NCBI GenBank assembly: GCA_963663245.1
Contig: OY760143.1
Span: 2,232,001-2,296,000 of the forward strand
Direction of reading: 5' to 3'
DNA length: 64,000 bases
Source: JAFGVL01 sp963663245
Lineage (GTDB): Bacteria; Bacteroidota; Bacteroidia; Bacteroidales; Paludibacteraceae
The notes under the pieces were generated by a model. That model did no database searches, was not told where the DNA came from, and saw only the letters and a program-made list of their open reading frames with translations. The translations under genes were made by a program, and so were the position numbers. Positions 1-7,537 of the stretch are shown piece after piece (within the stretch, counting starts at the first letter, position 1; each line of letters opens with the position of its first letter).

Positions 1-1
1 T

Positions 2-448
2 ACAAATTACGAAGGAAAAGCACAAGCTGCTATTGATGCTTTAAAAGAAAGTGATTTTGTTTTCTTACATATTGAAGCAAGTGATGAAGCTGGACACGAA
101 GGAGATGCTGCTCTTAAAGTAAAAACCATTGAATACCTCGAAAATAGAGTTGTAAAACCTATATACGAAGAAATCCAAAAATGGGACGAACAGGTAAGCA
201 TAGCTATTCTTCCTGACCACCCTACATCATGTAATACAAAAACACATACTTCTGAAGCTGTCCCTTTTATCATTCTTCGTCCAGGGAAAGATGCTGACAA
301 GGTAAAAGAATACAACGAGTACAGTGTAAAGAAAGGGGCTTACGGCGAATTATATGGCAATGGTTTTATGAATGCTCTAACTGACACTGGCTTCTTTAAA
401 TGGTCGTACAGAAAAATGAAACGAATCTGGAAAGAGTGGACAGACTAA
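2..448 (+). CDS. ApgM-type phosphoglycerate mutase homologue, probable homoserine kinase (5' truncated)
   Basis: The first base of the window is already inside this gene; 148 residues of the C-terminus are visible, ending at TAA 446-448. The fragment has the alkaline-phosphatase-superfamily metal motifs of cofactor-independent phosphoglycerate mutase: HIEASDEAGHEGD and later LPDHPT, followed by HTSEAVPF. It ends 10 nt before thrC. In Bacteroidota an ApgM-like gene often sits between thrA and thrC in place of a classical thrB and is thought to act as homoserine kinase; that role is inferred here from position. Glycolytic mutase activity is the alternative. The upstream gene, expected to be aspartokinase/homoserine dehydrogenase, is outside the window. 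Confidence 0.85.
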   Translation, partial: TNYEGKAQAAIDALKESDFVFLHIEASDEAGHEGDAALKVKTIEYLENRVVKPIYEEIQKWDEQVSIAILPDHPTSCNTKTHTSEAVPFIILRPGKDADKVKEYNEYSVKKGAYGELYGNGFMNALTDTGFFKWSYRKMKRIWKEWTD

Positions 449-458
449 TTATATTTTG

Positions 459-1760
459 ATGATTTATTATAGCACAAACAACAAAACAAACACAGCAACA
501 CTAGGAGAAGCTGTTGTTAAAGGATTAGCAAATGACAAAGGCTTATTTATGCCTGAGAAAATAAAAGAGCTTCCTCAAGAATTCTTCGACAACATTTGCA
601 ACTTATCCTTTCAAGAAATAGCTTATACTGTAGCCGATGCTTTCTTTGGTGAAGATGTTGAAGCAAACAAACTAAAACAAATTGTATACGAGACGCTCAG
701 CTTTGACACTCCTGTCGTAAAAGTCAAAGACAACATATATACTCTTGAACTTTTTCATGGCCCTACTCTAGCCTTCAAAGATGTGGGTGCACGTTTTATG
801 GCTCGTTTACTTGCATATTTTATTGAACAACAAGACAAGCAAGAAGTAAATGTATTGGTAGCTACTTCTGGTGATACTGGTAGTGCTGTAGCCAATGGTT
901 TTCTAGGAGTAGAGGGTATTAAAGTATTTGTCCTTTATCCAAAAGGAAAAGTAAGCCCCATACAAGAATGTCAGTTTACAACCTTAGGGCAAAACATTAC
1001 TGCTATTGAAGTAGATGGGACTTTTGATGACTGTCAGACTCTAGTGAAAGCTGCTTTCATGGATGAGGAATTAAATGCGAAACATAAACTTACCTCAGCA
1101 AACTCTATAAATGTAGCACGCTTTTTACCACAAGCTTTTTACTATTTCTATGCATATGCACAGATACGTAAAATTGAAAAAGATAAAAATATTGTAATGT
1201 GTGTTCCTAGTGGCAACTTTGGGAATATTACTGCGGGACTTTTTGGAAAACAAATGGGCTTAAACATTAGCCGTTTTATAGCAGCAAACAATAATAACGA
1301 CATATTCTTCCAATATTTACAAACAGGAAAATACAACCCTCGCCCATCTGTAAGCACATTAGCCAATGCAATGGATGTTGGTGACCCAAGTAACTTTGTT
1401 CGTGTTTTAGATCTCTACAAAGGCTCCATTGAAGCTATAAGAGCAAATGTTCATGGAGCTCGTTATACTGATGAAGAAATAAACGCTACAATGAAACAAT
1501 GCTATACCGAAACAGGGTACCTTTTAGATCCTCATGGCGCTTGTGGTTACAAAGCATTAGAAGAAGGGTTGCAAGAAAATGAAGTAGGTATATTCCTTGA
1601 AACTGCTCACCCAGCTAAATTCCTTGAAACAGTAGAAAATAGTATTGGAGAGAAAGTAGATATTCCTGTGAAACTGCAAGAATTTATGAAAGGGAGAAAA
1701 AAGAGTATAAATCTATCAAAAGAGTTTAGTGACTTTAAAAAGTATTTAATGAATATTTAA
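459..1760 (+). CDS. thrC: Threonine synthase
   Basis: PLP enzyme converting O-phosphohomoserine to threonine in the cytoplasm. The protein is 433 residues. The PLP lysine is K107 in the motif FHGPTLAFKDVG, and a phosphate-binding SGDTGSA segment follows. The N-terminal MIYYSTN start is typical of the family. I start it at ATG 459 rather than the in-frame TTG at 456, because ATG directly follows and gives the usual N-terminus. It lies 10 nt behind the ApgM-type gene, so the two are almost certainly cotranscribed as the end of a thrA-(ApgM)-thrC operon. A strong hairpin terminator follows at 1801-1824. Confidence 0.96.
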   Translation: MIYYSTNNKTNTATLGEAVVKGLANDKGLFMPEKIKELPQEFFDNICNLSFQEIAYTVADAFFGEDVEANKLKQIVYETLSFDTPVVKVKDNIYTLELFHGPTLAFKDVGARFMARLLAYFIEQQDKQEVNVLVATSGDTGSAVANGFLGVEGIKVFVLYPKGKVSPIQECQFTTLGQNITAIEVDGTFDDCQTLVKAAFMDEELNAKHKLTSANSINVARFLPQAFYYFYAYAQIRKIEKDKNIVMCVPSGNFGNITAGLFGKQMGLNISRFIAANNNNDIFFQYLQTGKYNPRPSVSTLANAMDVGDPSNFVRVLDLYKGSIEAIRANVHGARYTDEEINATMKQCYTETGYLLDPHGACGYKALEEGLQENEVGIFLETAHPAKFLETVENSIGEKVDIPVKLQEFMKGRKKSINLSKEFSDFKKYLMNI

Positions 1761-1800
1761 ATCACACACATAAATATCGTTGTGTTTAAGAAAATAAAAA

Positions 1801-1824
1801 AGCCCTCTGAAAATTCAGAGGGCT
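1801..1824. terminator. Bidirectional intrinsic terminator between thrC and eno
   Basis: Perfect 10-bp stem (1801-1810 pairs with 1815-1824) with an AAAT loop. An A-run lies on the left and a T-run on the right, so it works for thrC on + and for the end of the ribosomal supercluster (eno) on -. Confidence 0.9.
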
Positions 1825-1848
1825 TTTTTATTATATATCATCAAGTGA

Positions 1849-3132
1849 TTAGCAACCATATTGTGCTTTTTCACCTAACTCTTCTTCAATTCTTAGTAAT
1901 TGGTTGTATTTAGCCATACGATCTGAACGACTTAATGAACCAGTTTTAATTTGACCAGAGTTAGTTGCAACCGCAATATCAGCAATTGTAGAATCTTCAG
2001 TTTCACCAGAACGGTGAGAAGTTACACTAGTATAACCAGCACGGTGTGCCATTTCAATTGCATCTAATGTTTCTGTTAAAGAACCAATTTGGTTAACTTT
2101 AATAAGTATAGAGTTAGCACAATTTGTGTCAATACCTTTTTTCAAGAAATCAACGTTTGTTACAAATAAATCGTCTCCAACTAATTGACACTTATCACCA
2201 ATTTTCTCAGTAAGGATTTCCCAACCTTTCCAGTCTTCTTCATCCATACCATCTTCGATAGAATCGATTGGGTATTTAGAGATTAATTCAGCCATATAAT
2301 CAGCTTGTTCAGCTGACGTTTTAATAGCTCCTTTTTCTCCTTCAAATTTTGTGTAGTCATATTTACCATCTACAAAGAATTCAGCTGCAGCACAATCTAA
2401 TGCGATAGATACTTGACCACCTTCTGATTTTCTTCCTGGTTTGTAACCAGCATTCTTAATAGCTATAATAATTGAATCAAGTGCATCTTCAGTCCCATCT
2501 AAAGTAGGAGCAAATCCACCTTCATCACCTACTGCAGTGCTAAGACCTCTATCTTTTAATACTTTCTTTAATGCATGAAATACTTCAGCACCCATACGTA
2601 AACCTTCTTTAAAAGAAGGAGCACCTACTGGACGGATCATAAATTCTTGAAATGCAATAGGAGCATCTGAGTGAGATCCACCATTAATAATATTCATCAT
2701 AGGAACAGGTAACACAGTTGCGTTAGTTCCACCGATATATCTATAAAGAGGCATATCTAAATATAAAGCTGCTGCTCTAGCTGTTGCAAGAGAAACACCT
2801 AAAATAGCATTTGCACCTAATTTACTTTTTGTTTTTGTGCCGTCAAGAGCTAACATTGTTTTGTCTACACCTACTTGGTCTAAAGCACTAACACCTATCA
2901 ATTCTTTAGCGATAACATTATTTACATTATCTACAGCTTTTAAAACACCTTTACCAAGATATCTAGCTTTATCACCGTCTCTTAATTCTAATGCTTCGTT
3001 TACACCTGTTGATGCTCCAGAAGGAACAGCAGCTCTACCAACGATTCCACTTTCTAACGTAACGTCTACTTCTACAGTAGGGTTTCCACGAGAGTCTAAT
3101 ATCTCTCTTGCATGAATATCTGAAATTCTCAT
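1849..3132 (-). CDS. eno: Enolase (phosphopyruvate hydratase)
   Basis: Glycolytic enzyme interconverting 2-phosphoglycerate and phosphoenolpyruvate, Mg-dependent, cytoplasmic. The product is 427 residues, the normal length. Visible signatures are the N-terminal AREILDSRGNPTVEVD, the catalytic-loop GASTG, the metal-ligand region SIEDGMDEEDW and the C-terminal signature region SHRSGETED. It lies 30 nt behind rplQ with no terminator between, so it is probably the last gene of the ribosomal transcript. This placement after rplQ recurs in Bacteroidales as I remember it. Transcription ends at the 1801-1824 hairpin. Confidence 0.98.
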   Translation of the reverse strand: MRISDIHAREILDSRGNPTVEVDVTLESGIVGRAAVPSGASTGVNEALELRDGDKARYLGKGVLKAVDNVNNVIAKELIGVSALDQVGVDKTMLALDGTKTKSKLGANAILGVSLATARAAALYLDMPLYRYIGGTNATVLPVPMMNIINGGSHSDAPIAFQEFMIRPVGAPSFKEGLRMGAEVFHALKKVLKDRGLSTAVGDEGGFAPTLDGTEDALDSIIIAIKNAGYKPGRKSEGGQVSIALDCAAAEFFVDGKYDYTKFEGEKGAIKTSAEQADYMAELISKYPIDSIEDGMDEEDWKGWEILTEKIGDKCQLVGDDLFVTNVDFLKKGIDTNCANSILIKVNQIGSLTETLDAIEMAHRAGYTSVTSHRSGETEDSTIADIAVATNSGQIKTGSLSRSDRMAKYNQLLRIEEELGEKAQYGC

Positions 3133-3162
3133 AATATATATAAGTTTTAAAATTTTCTTTAA

Positions 3163-3813
3163 TTACTCTGCTGCTTTTTCTTCGTCTTTAGCAGATTCTT
3201 CTTTTTTAGCTTCTTCAGCAGGGACAGCTTCTTCTTTCACCTCAGCAACTGGAGCTGCTTCTTCTTTAGCAACAACTTCTTCTACCGGAGCTTCAACAGG
3301 ACCTTCTTCTACAACTGCTTCAGGAGCTTCAACAGGAGCTGCTGCCTCTTCTTTCACTTCAGCAACTGGAGCTACTGCAGGAGCATCTGCTTTTTTCGCA
3401 CCACCAGCACGACGTGTAGATTTTTTCTTAACTACCTTCTCTTTCAACATGTTTTCGTTGTAGTCTACTAATTCAATGATACACATTTCTGCAGCATCAC
3501 CTAAACGAAAACCAGTTTTTAAGATACGTGTATAACCACCCGGTCTATCAGCTACTTTTGGAGCAATATCTCTGAATAGTTCAGCTACTACTTCTTTATC
3601 TCTCAATGAAGAGAAAACCAATCTTCTTGAATGAGTTGTATCATCCTTAGATTTAGTAATAATAGGCTCAACGTACATTCTTAAAGCCTTAGCTTTAGCT
3701 AAAGTAGTTGTAATTCTCTTATGTTTAATAAGTGAACCAGCCATGTTCGACAACATTGCTGAACGATGTGAAGCTGTTCTACTTAAATGATTAAATTTCT
3801 TTTTATGTCTCAT
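3163..3813 (-). CDS. rplQ: Ribosomal protein bL17 with long acidic-alanine C-terminal tail
   Basis: Large-subunit protein lining the exit-tunnel region. The first ~120 residues are a standard bL17 (RHKKKFNHLSRTASHR at the N-terminus). The rest, to residue 216, is a low-complexity tail of Ala, Glu, Lys, Pro and Val. The tail contains APVAEVKEEA twice, encoded by two 30-nt copies (3227-3256 and 3344-3373) that agree at 28 positions. Classical bL17 is about 120-130 residues. Extended forms occur in Bacteroidota, but this tail is long and looks repeat-expanded. It lies 6 nt behind rpoA. Confidence 0.96.
   Translation of the reverse strand: MRHKKKFNHLSRTASHRSAMLSNMAGSLIKHKRITTTLAKAKALRMYVEPIITKSKDDTTHSRRLVFSSLRDKEVVAELFRDIAPKVADRPGGYTRILKTGFRLGDAAEMCIIELVDYNENMLKEKVVKKKSTRRAGGAKKADAPAVAPVAEVKEEAAAPVEAPEAVVEEGPVEAPVEEVVAKEEAAPVAEVKEEAVPAEEAKKEESAKDEEKAAE
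3227..3373 (-). repeat. 30-nt direct repeat inside the rplQ tail
   Basis: Copies at 3227-3256 and 3344-3373 differ at two of 30 positions, both silent or nearly so. Each encodes APVAEVKEEA. The pattern fits tail growth by duplication. Confidence 0.8.
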
Positions 3814-3819
3814 CAGTTA

Positions 3820-4812
3820 TCAGTCTTTATCTAATTTATATTTTAAGATGTCCATTCCAAAAGAAAGGTTCAAGCTTTCTAATTTTGCATCCAACTCAGT
3901 AAGAGATTTTTTACCGAAGTTACGGAACTTCAATAAATCATTTCTATTAAACTGACAAAGCTCACCTAATGTGTCAACATCCGCTGCTTTTAAGCAGTTT
4001 AATGCGCGAACTGATAAGTCTAAGTCTACTAGTCTGGTTTTTAACAACTGACGCATATGAAGTACTTCTTCGTCAAATTCTTCATTACCTTCACCTTCAC
4101 TGATATCTAAAGTAATTTTATCATCAGAGAATAACATGAAGTGATAAATCAAAATTTTAGCTGCTTCTTTTAATGCATCTTTTGGATGAATAGAACCATC
4201 TGTTACAATTTCTAACACTAGTTTTTCGTAATCTGTTTTTTGCTCAACACGATAGTTTTCAATTGCAAATTTCACATTACGAATGGGAGTAAAAATTGAA
4301 TCAATAGGAATAATACCTAAGTCTTCTGTCTGAATTTGGTTTTCTTCAGCAGGAACATATCCTCTTCCCTTATCAACTGTTATATCCATTTGGAAATTTG
4401 CTGACGGGTCTAGAGTACATATAACCAATTCAGGATTCAAAACTTTAAATCCTGTAAAATACTTACCAATATCTCCAGCAGTAAGGGATTCTTTATCACT
4501 AACCGACACGGTTACTTTTTCTGTTTCAAAATCATCCACCACTTGCTTAAAACGAATTTTCTTTAAGTTTAGGATAACATTTGTTACATCTTCCATTACT
4601 CCAGGAATAACAGAAAATTCATGATCAACTCCTTCTATTTTAATAGAAGTAATTGCGAAACCTTCAAGCGAAGATAATAAAATACGACGAAGCGCATTAC
4701 CTACTGTAATACCGTAACCTGGTTCCAAAGGACGAAATTCAAATTTACCTTGAAAAACATCCGATTCTAACATGATTACCTTATCCGGTTTTTGAAATGC
4801 TAATATTGCCAT
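3820..4812 (-). CDS. rpoA: DNA-directed RNA polymerase subunit alpha
   Basis: Scaffold of RNA polymerase assembly; the C-terminal domain contacts UP elements and activators. The 330-residue protein has the N-terminal dimerisation domain (FEFRPLEPGYGITVGNALRR, SSLEG) and the C-terminal helix-hairpin-helix domain (about 255-320, with LVDLDLSVRALNCLKAADV and FGKKSLTEL). The length is normal for Bacteroidota. It sits between rpsD (10 nt) and rplQ (6 nt) in the alpha-operon order. Confidence 0.98.
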   Translation of the reverse strand: MAILAFQKPDKVIMLESDVFQGKFEFRPLEPGYGITVGNALRRILLSSLEGFAITSIKIEGVDHEFSVIPGVMEDVTNVILNLKKIRFKQVVDDFETEKVTVSVSDKESLTAGDIGKYFTGFKVLNPELVICTLDPSANFQMDITVDKGRGYVPAEENQIQTEDLGIIPIDSIFTPIRNVKFAIENYRVEQKTDYEKLVLEIVTDGSIHPKDALKEAAKILIYHFMLFSDDKITLDISEGEGNEEFDEEVLHMRQLLKTRLVDLDLSVRALNCLKAADVDTLGELCQFNRNDLLKFRNFGKKSLTELDAKLESLNLSFGMDILKYKLDKD

Positions 4813-4822
4813 GGATTATTTA

Positions 4823-5428
4823 TTATTTGGAGTACAATTCAACAATTAATTGCTCTTTGATATTTTCTGGAATATCTACTCTTTCAGGCATGTGTAAAAA
4901 CTTACCTGACATAGAACTTTCATCCCACTCTAACCAAGGATACTTACTATGATTAAAACCAGCCAATGATTCAGTAATAACTTCCATTGATTTGTTTTTC
5001 TCACGTACTGCAATCACATCACCAGTCTTAACACTATAAGATGGAATATTTAAAACTTTTCCATTTACAGTAATATGCTTGTGACCGACTAACTGACGAG
5101 CACCCGCTCTCGTTGGAGACATTCCTAAACGGAACACTACATTATCCAAGCGAGACTCAAGGAACTGAAGTAAAACCTCACCTTTAATTCCTTTAGTACG
5201 AGATGCTTTTTCAAATAGGTTGCGAAATTGCTTTTCCAACACACCATAAGTGTATTTAGCTTTTTGTTTTTCTTTTAGCTGAACGCCGTATTCTGAAGTT
5301 TTCCTTCTTCTATTTTGGCCATGTTGACCAGGAGGGAAATTTCTACGAGAAAGCACTTTATCAGGGCCATAAATAGCTTCGCCAAATTTACGAGCAATTT
5401 TAGACTTTGGGCCAATATATCTTGCCAT
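4823..5428 (-). CDS. rpsD: Ribosomal protein uS4
   Basis: Primary 16S-binding protein that nucleates the 5' domain of the small subunit. In E. coli it also represses the alpha operon by binding mRNA. The product is 201 residues with an S4 RNA-binding domain around residues 92-155 (LESRLDNVVFRLGMSPTRAGARQLVGH). It has no cysteine, so it is the zinc-free form. Its spacer from rpsK is 126 nt, the longest in the cluster, and can fold (see 5466-5532). Confidence 0.98.
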   Translation of the reverse strand: MARYIGPKSKIARKFGEAIYGPDKVLSRRNFPPGQHGQNRRRKTSEYGVQLKEKQKAKYTYGVLEKQFRNLFEKASRTKGIKGEVLLQFLESRLDNVVFRLGMSPTRAGARQLVGHKHITVNGKVLNIPSYSVKTGDVIAVREKNKSMEVITESLAGFNHSKYPWLEWDESSMSGKFLHMPERVDIPENIKEQLIVELYSK

Positions 5429-5465
5429 CTTATTTTATTAAATTATTAAATTAGTATTTCTATGT

Positions 5466-5532
5466 TACTAGTTAACTTCAACAGTGCTGCCGCGATTACA
5501 GAGAGGAAACAATTGTAAATCGAACACTAGTA
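5466..5532 (-). promoter_or_regulatory. Predicted structured leader upstream of rpsD
   Basis: On the - strand RNA, 5526-5532 (TACTAGT as RNA) pairs with 5466-5472 as a 7-bp closing stem. Inside, 5514-5522 pairs with 5493-5500 in an 8-bp stem with one bulge. The unpaired right side contains ACTGTTGAAG (5476-5485), a 10-mer also present ahead of rpsG. By analogy with S4 autoregulation in other bacteria this may be an S4-responsive leader; that role is inference, and the fold was found by eye. Confidence 0.45.
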
Positions 5533-5554
5533 GATTTAACCAATAGTATTAAAA

Positions 5555-5944
5555 TTAAACTCTTCTTCTTTTTGGAGGACGACAACCGTTATGTGGAAGT
5601 GGTGTAACATCTACAATTTCGGTTACTTCTATACCTGCACCATGAATTGTTCTAATAGCCGACTCACGACCATTTCCTGGACCTTTCACAAATGCTTTTA
5701 CTTTTCTTAAGCCAAGATCATAAGCTACTTTTGAACAATCTTGAGCTGCCATTTGAGCTGCATATGGAGTGTTCTTTTTTGATCCTCTAAAACCCATTTT
5801 ACCGGCAGAGGACCATGAAATAACTTGACCTTCGCCATTGGTAAGAGATACAATAATATTGTTAAAAGATGAATGAACATGTAGTTGACCTACACCATCC
5901 ACTTTTACTACTCTTTTTTTGGTTCCAACTGTTTTCTTTGCCAT
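5555..5944 (-). CDS. rpsK: Ribosomal protein uS11
   Basis: Platform protein of the 30S subunit near the mRNA exit. The 129-residue product ends in the conserved basic tail PHNGCRPPKRRRV and carries the usual core GKMGFRGSKKNTPYAAQ. It lies 33 nt behind rpsM and is followed by the folded spacer before rpsD. Confidence 0.98.
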   Translation of the reverse strand: MAKKTVGTKKRVVKVDGVGQLHVHSSFNNIIVSLTNGEGQVISWSSAGKMGFRGSKKNTPYAAQMAAQDCSKVAYDLGLRKVKAFVKGPGNGRESAIRTIHGAGIEVTEIVDVTPLPHNGCRPPKRRRV

Positions 5945-5977
5945 ATATCTATGTATTTTTATCTAAACACTAAGTTG

Positions 5978-6358
5978 TTACTTAGTTGCTTTTTTCTTGT
6001 TAGCAACTGTTTTCTTCTTCCCTTTTAAGGTACGTGCATTGTTTTTAGTACTCTGACCTCTACAAGGTAAACCTACACGATGACGTACTCCTCTATAACA
6101 ACCAATATCCATCAATCGTTTGATATTTAATTGCACTTCTGAACGAAGATCACCTTCTACTTTAAAAGTTGCTCCGATAATTTCACGAATCTTAGCTGCT
6201 TGGTCATCAGACCAATCTTTCACTTTGATGTTTGAATCAACACCAGCTAGTTCTAAAATTTTTTTCGCATTACTGCGACCTATTCCGTAGATATAGGTTA
6301 AACCAATTTCACCTCTTTTATTTTGAGGTAAATCTACTCCGACAATTCTTATAGCCAT
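5978..6358 (-). CDS. rpsM: Ribosomal protein uS13
   Basis: Head protein of the 30S subunit that contacts 50S and the P-site tRNA. The product is 126 residues. It begins AIRIVGVDLPQNKRGEIGL, has the helix-two-turn-helix region (YIYGIGRSNAKKI) and the RHRVGLPCRGQ(S)T motif, and ends with a lysine-rich tail. It follows rpmJ by 27 nt. Confidence 0.98.
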   Translation of the reverse strand: MAIRIVGVDLPQNKRGEIGLTYIYGIGRSNAKKILELAGVDSNIKVKDWSDDQAAKIREIIGATFKVEGDLRSEVQLNIKRLMDIGCYRGVRHRVGLPCRGQSTKNNARTLKGKKKTVANKKKATK

Positions 6359-6385
6359 AAACTAATTTTTTGCAAAAATAATAAT

Positions 6386-6502
6386 TTATCCCTGACGCTG
6401 TTTAAACTTAGGGTTTTTTTTGTTAATCACATACAAACGACCTTTTCTTCTCACAATCTTACATTCAGGAGTACGCTTTTTAACAGACGCTCTTACTTTC
6501 AT
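6386..6502 (-). CDS. rpmJ: Ribosomal protein bL36, zinc-free type
   Basis: A 38-residue protein read directly from the sequence: start MKVRASVKKRTPECK, end NPKFKQRQG. It sits between infA and rpsM, its standard place. Only one cysteine remains of the C-C-C-H zinc set, so this is the zinc-independent form, which I recall as usual in Bacteroidota. It lies 18 nt downstream of infA. Confidence 0.95.
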   Translation of the reverse strand: MKVRASVKKRTPECKIVRRKGRLYVINKKNPKFKQRQG

Positions 6503-6520
6503 TGTTATTCTATTTTAATT

Positions 6521-6739
6521 CTATTTGTATCTAAATGTTATTCTTCCTTTTGACAAATCATAAGGAGACATTTCAACTCTAACTCTATCTCCTGGCAATA
6601 TTTTAATATAATGCATACGCATTTTCCCTGAGATATGAGCTGTAATCTCATGCCCATTTTCTAATTCAACACGAAACATTGCATTTGACAACGCTTCTGT
6701 AATAGTTCCATCTTGTTCTATAGCTGCTTGTTTAGCCAT
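6521..6739 (-). CDS. infA: Translation initiation factor IF-1
   Basis: 72-residue OB-fold protein that occupies the ribosomal A site during initiation. The family pattern is clear: AIEQDGTITEALSNAMFRVELENGHEI, then HISGKMRMHYIKILPGDRVRVE and a final GRITFRYK. It is packed 8 nt behind map and 18 nt ahead of rpmJ. Confidence 0.98.
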   Translation of the reverse strand: MAKQAAIEQDGTITEALSNAMFRVELENGHEITAHISGKMRMHYIKILPGDRVRVEMSPYDLSKGRITFRYK

Positions 6740-6747
6740 AAATTAAT

Positions 6748-7533
6748 CTATATAAATTTGTTTCCTAATACTTCTTCTATAAACTCAAAACTAGATAATA
6801 TGTCTGCTTTCCCTTTTCTTACTGCAAGAGTATGTTCAAAATGTGCTGAAGGTTTATTATCTCTTGTGCGAGTAGTCCAACCATCCGATTCGAACTTAAT
6901 ATCTTTACCTCCCATATTTATCATTGGTTCAATTGCAATAGCCATTCCTGACTTCAATTTAACACCAGCACCTTTTCTTCCATAATTAGGAACTTCAGGA
7001 GCTTCATGTAAATTTTTACCAATACCATGACCAACCATTTCTCTTACTACCGAATAACCCTGCTTTTCACAATGAGATTGTACCGCCTCAGAAATATCAC
7101 CAAGTCTTTTCCCTTCAATAGCCTGTTCTATACCTTTGTATAAAGATTCTTTTGTTGTTCGCAATAAATGGATAATTTTTTCATCTACATCACCTACACA
7201 AAAAGTGTAACATGAGTCCCCATGAAATCCATTTTTAAAAGCACCGCAATCAACAGAAACAATATCTCCGTTTTTTAAAACAACTTTATCTGAAGGTATT
7301 CCATGTACTACTTCATCATTAACTGACGTACAAAGTGAAGCTGGGAAACCACTATATCCTAAAAAACTAGGAATAGCATCATTATCACGAATAAACTCTT
7401 CGGCTCTTTTATCTAAATCGAGTGTCGTTACACCCGGTTGTATTAATTTAGCAACTTCTGCTAAAGTTCTAGCAACAATCAAATTACTTTCTCGTAGTAA
7501 TTCTATTTGCTCATCTGTCTTTAAATATATCAT
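6748..7533 (-). CDS. map: Methionine aminopeptidase, type I
   Basis: Removes the N-terminal methionine from nascent proteins and uses a dinuclear metal centre. The 261-residue product shows the metal ligands in sequence: VSVDCGAFKNGFHGD (two Asp), MVGHGIGKNLHE (His) and later EP and HFEHT. It has no N-terminal extension, which is the short type Ia form. It starts 4 nt after the secY stop and takes the place adk occupies in some other phyla. Confidence 0.97.
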   Translation of the reverse strand: MIYLKTDEQIELLRESNLIVARTLAEVAKLIQPGVTTLDLDKRAEEFIRDNDAIPSFLGYSGFPASLCTSVNDEVVHGIPSDKVVLKNGDIVSVDCGAFKNGFHGDSCYTFCVGDVDEKIIHLLRTTKESLYKGIEQAIEGKRLGDISEAVQSHCEKQGYSVVREMVGHGIGKNLHEAPEVPNYGRKGAGVKLKSGMAIAIEPMINMGGKDIKFESDGWTTRTRDNKPSAHFEHTLAVRKGKADILSSFEFIEEVLGNKFI

Positions 7534-7537
7534 TTAA

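Noticed and set aside
5480..5500. Resemblance of the rpsD spacer (+ strand) to the conserved 530-loop region of 16S rRNA
   Set aside because: Only about 15 scattered positions agree with the sequence as I remember it, and the match is on the strand opposite to the transcript. Too weak without a search.
6713..6985. Opposite-strand ORFs within the ribosomal cluster, for example over map, secY and rplB
   Set aside because: Shadow frames of strongly conserved genes, without motifs or promoters.
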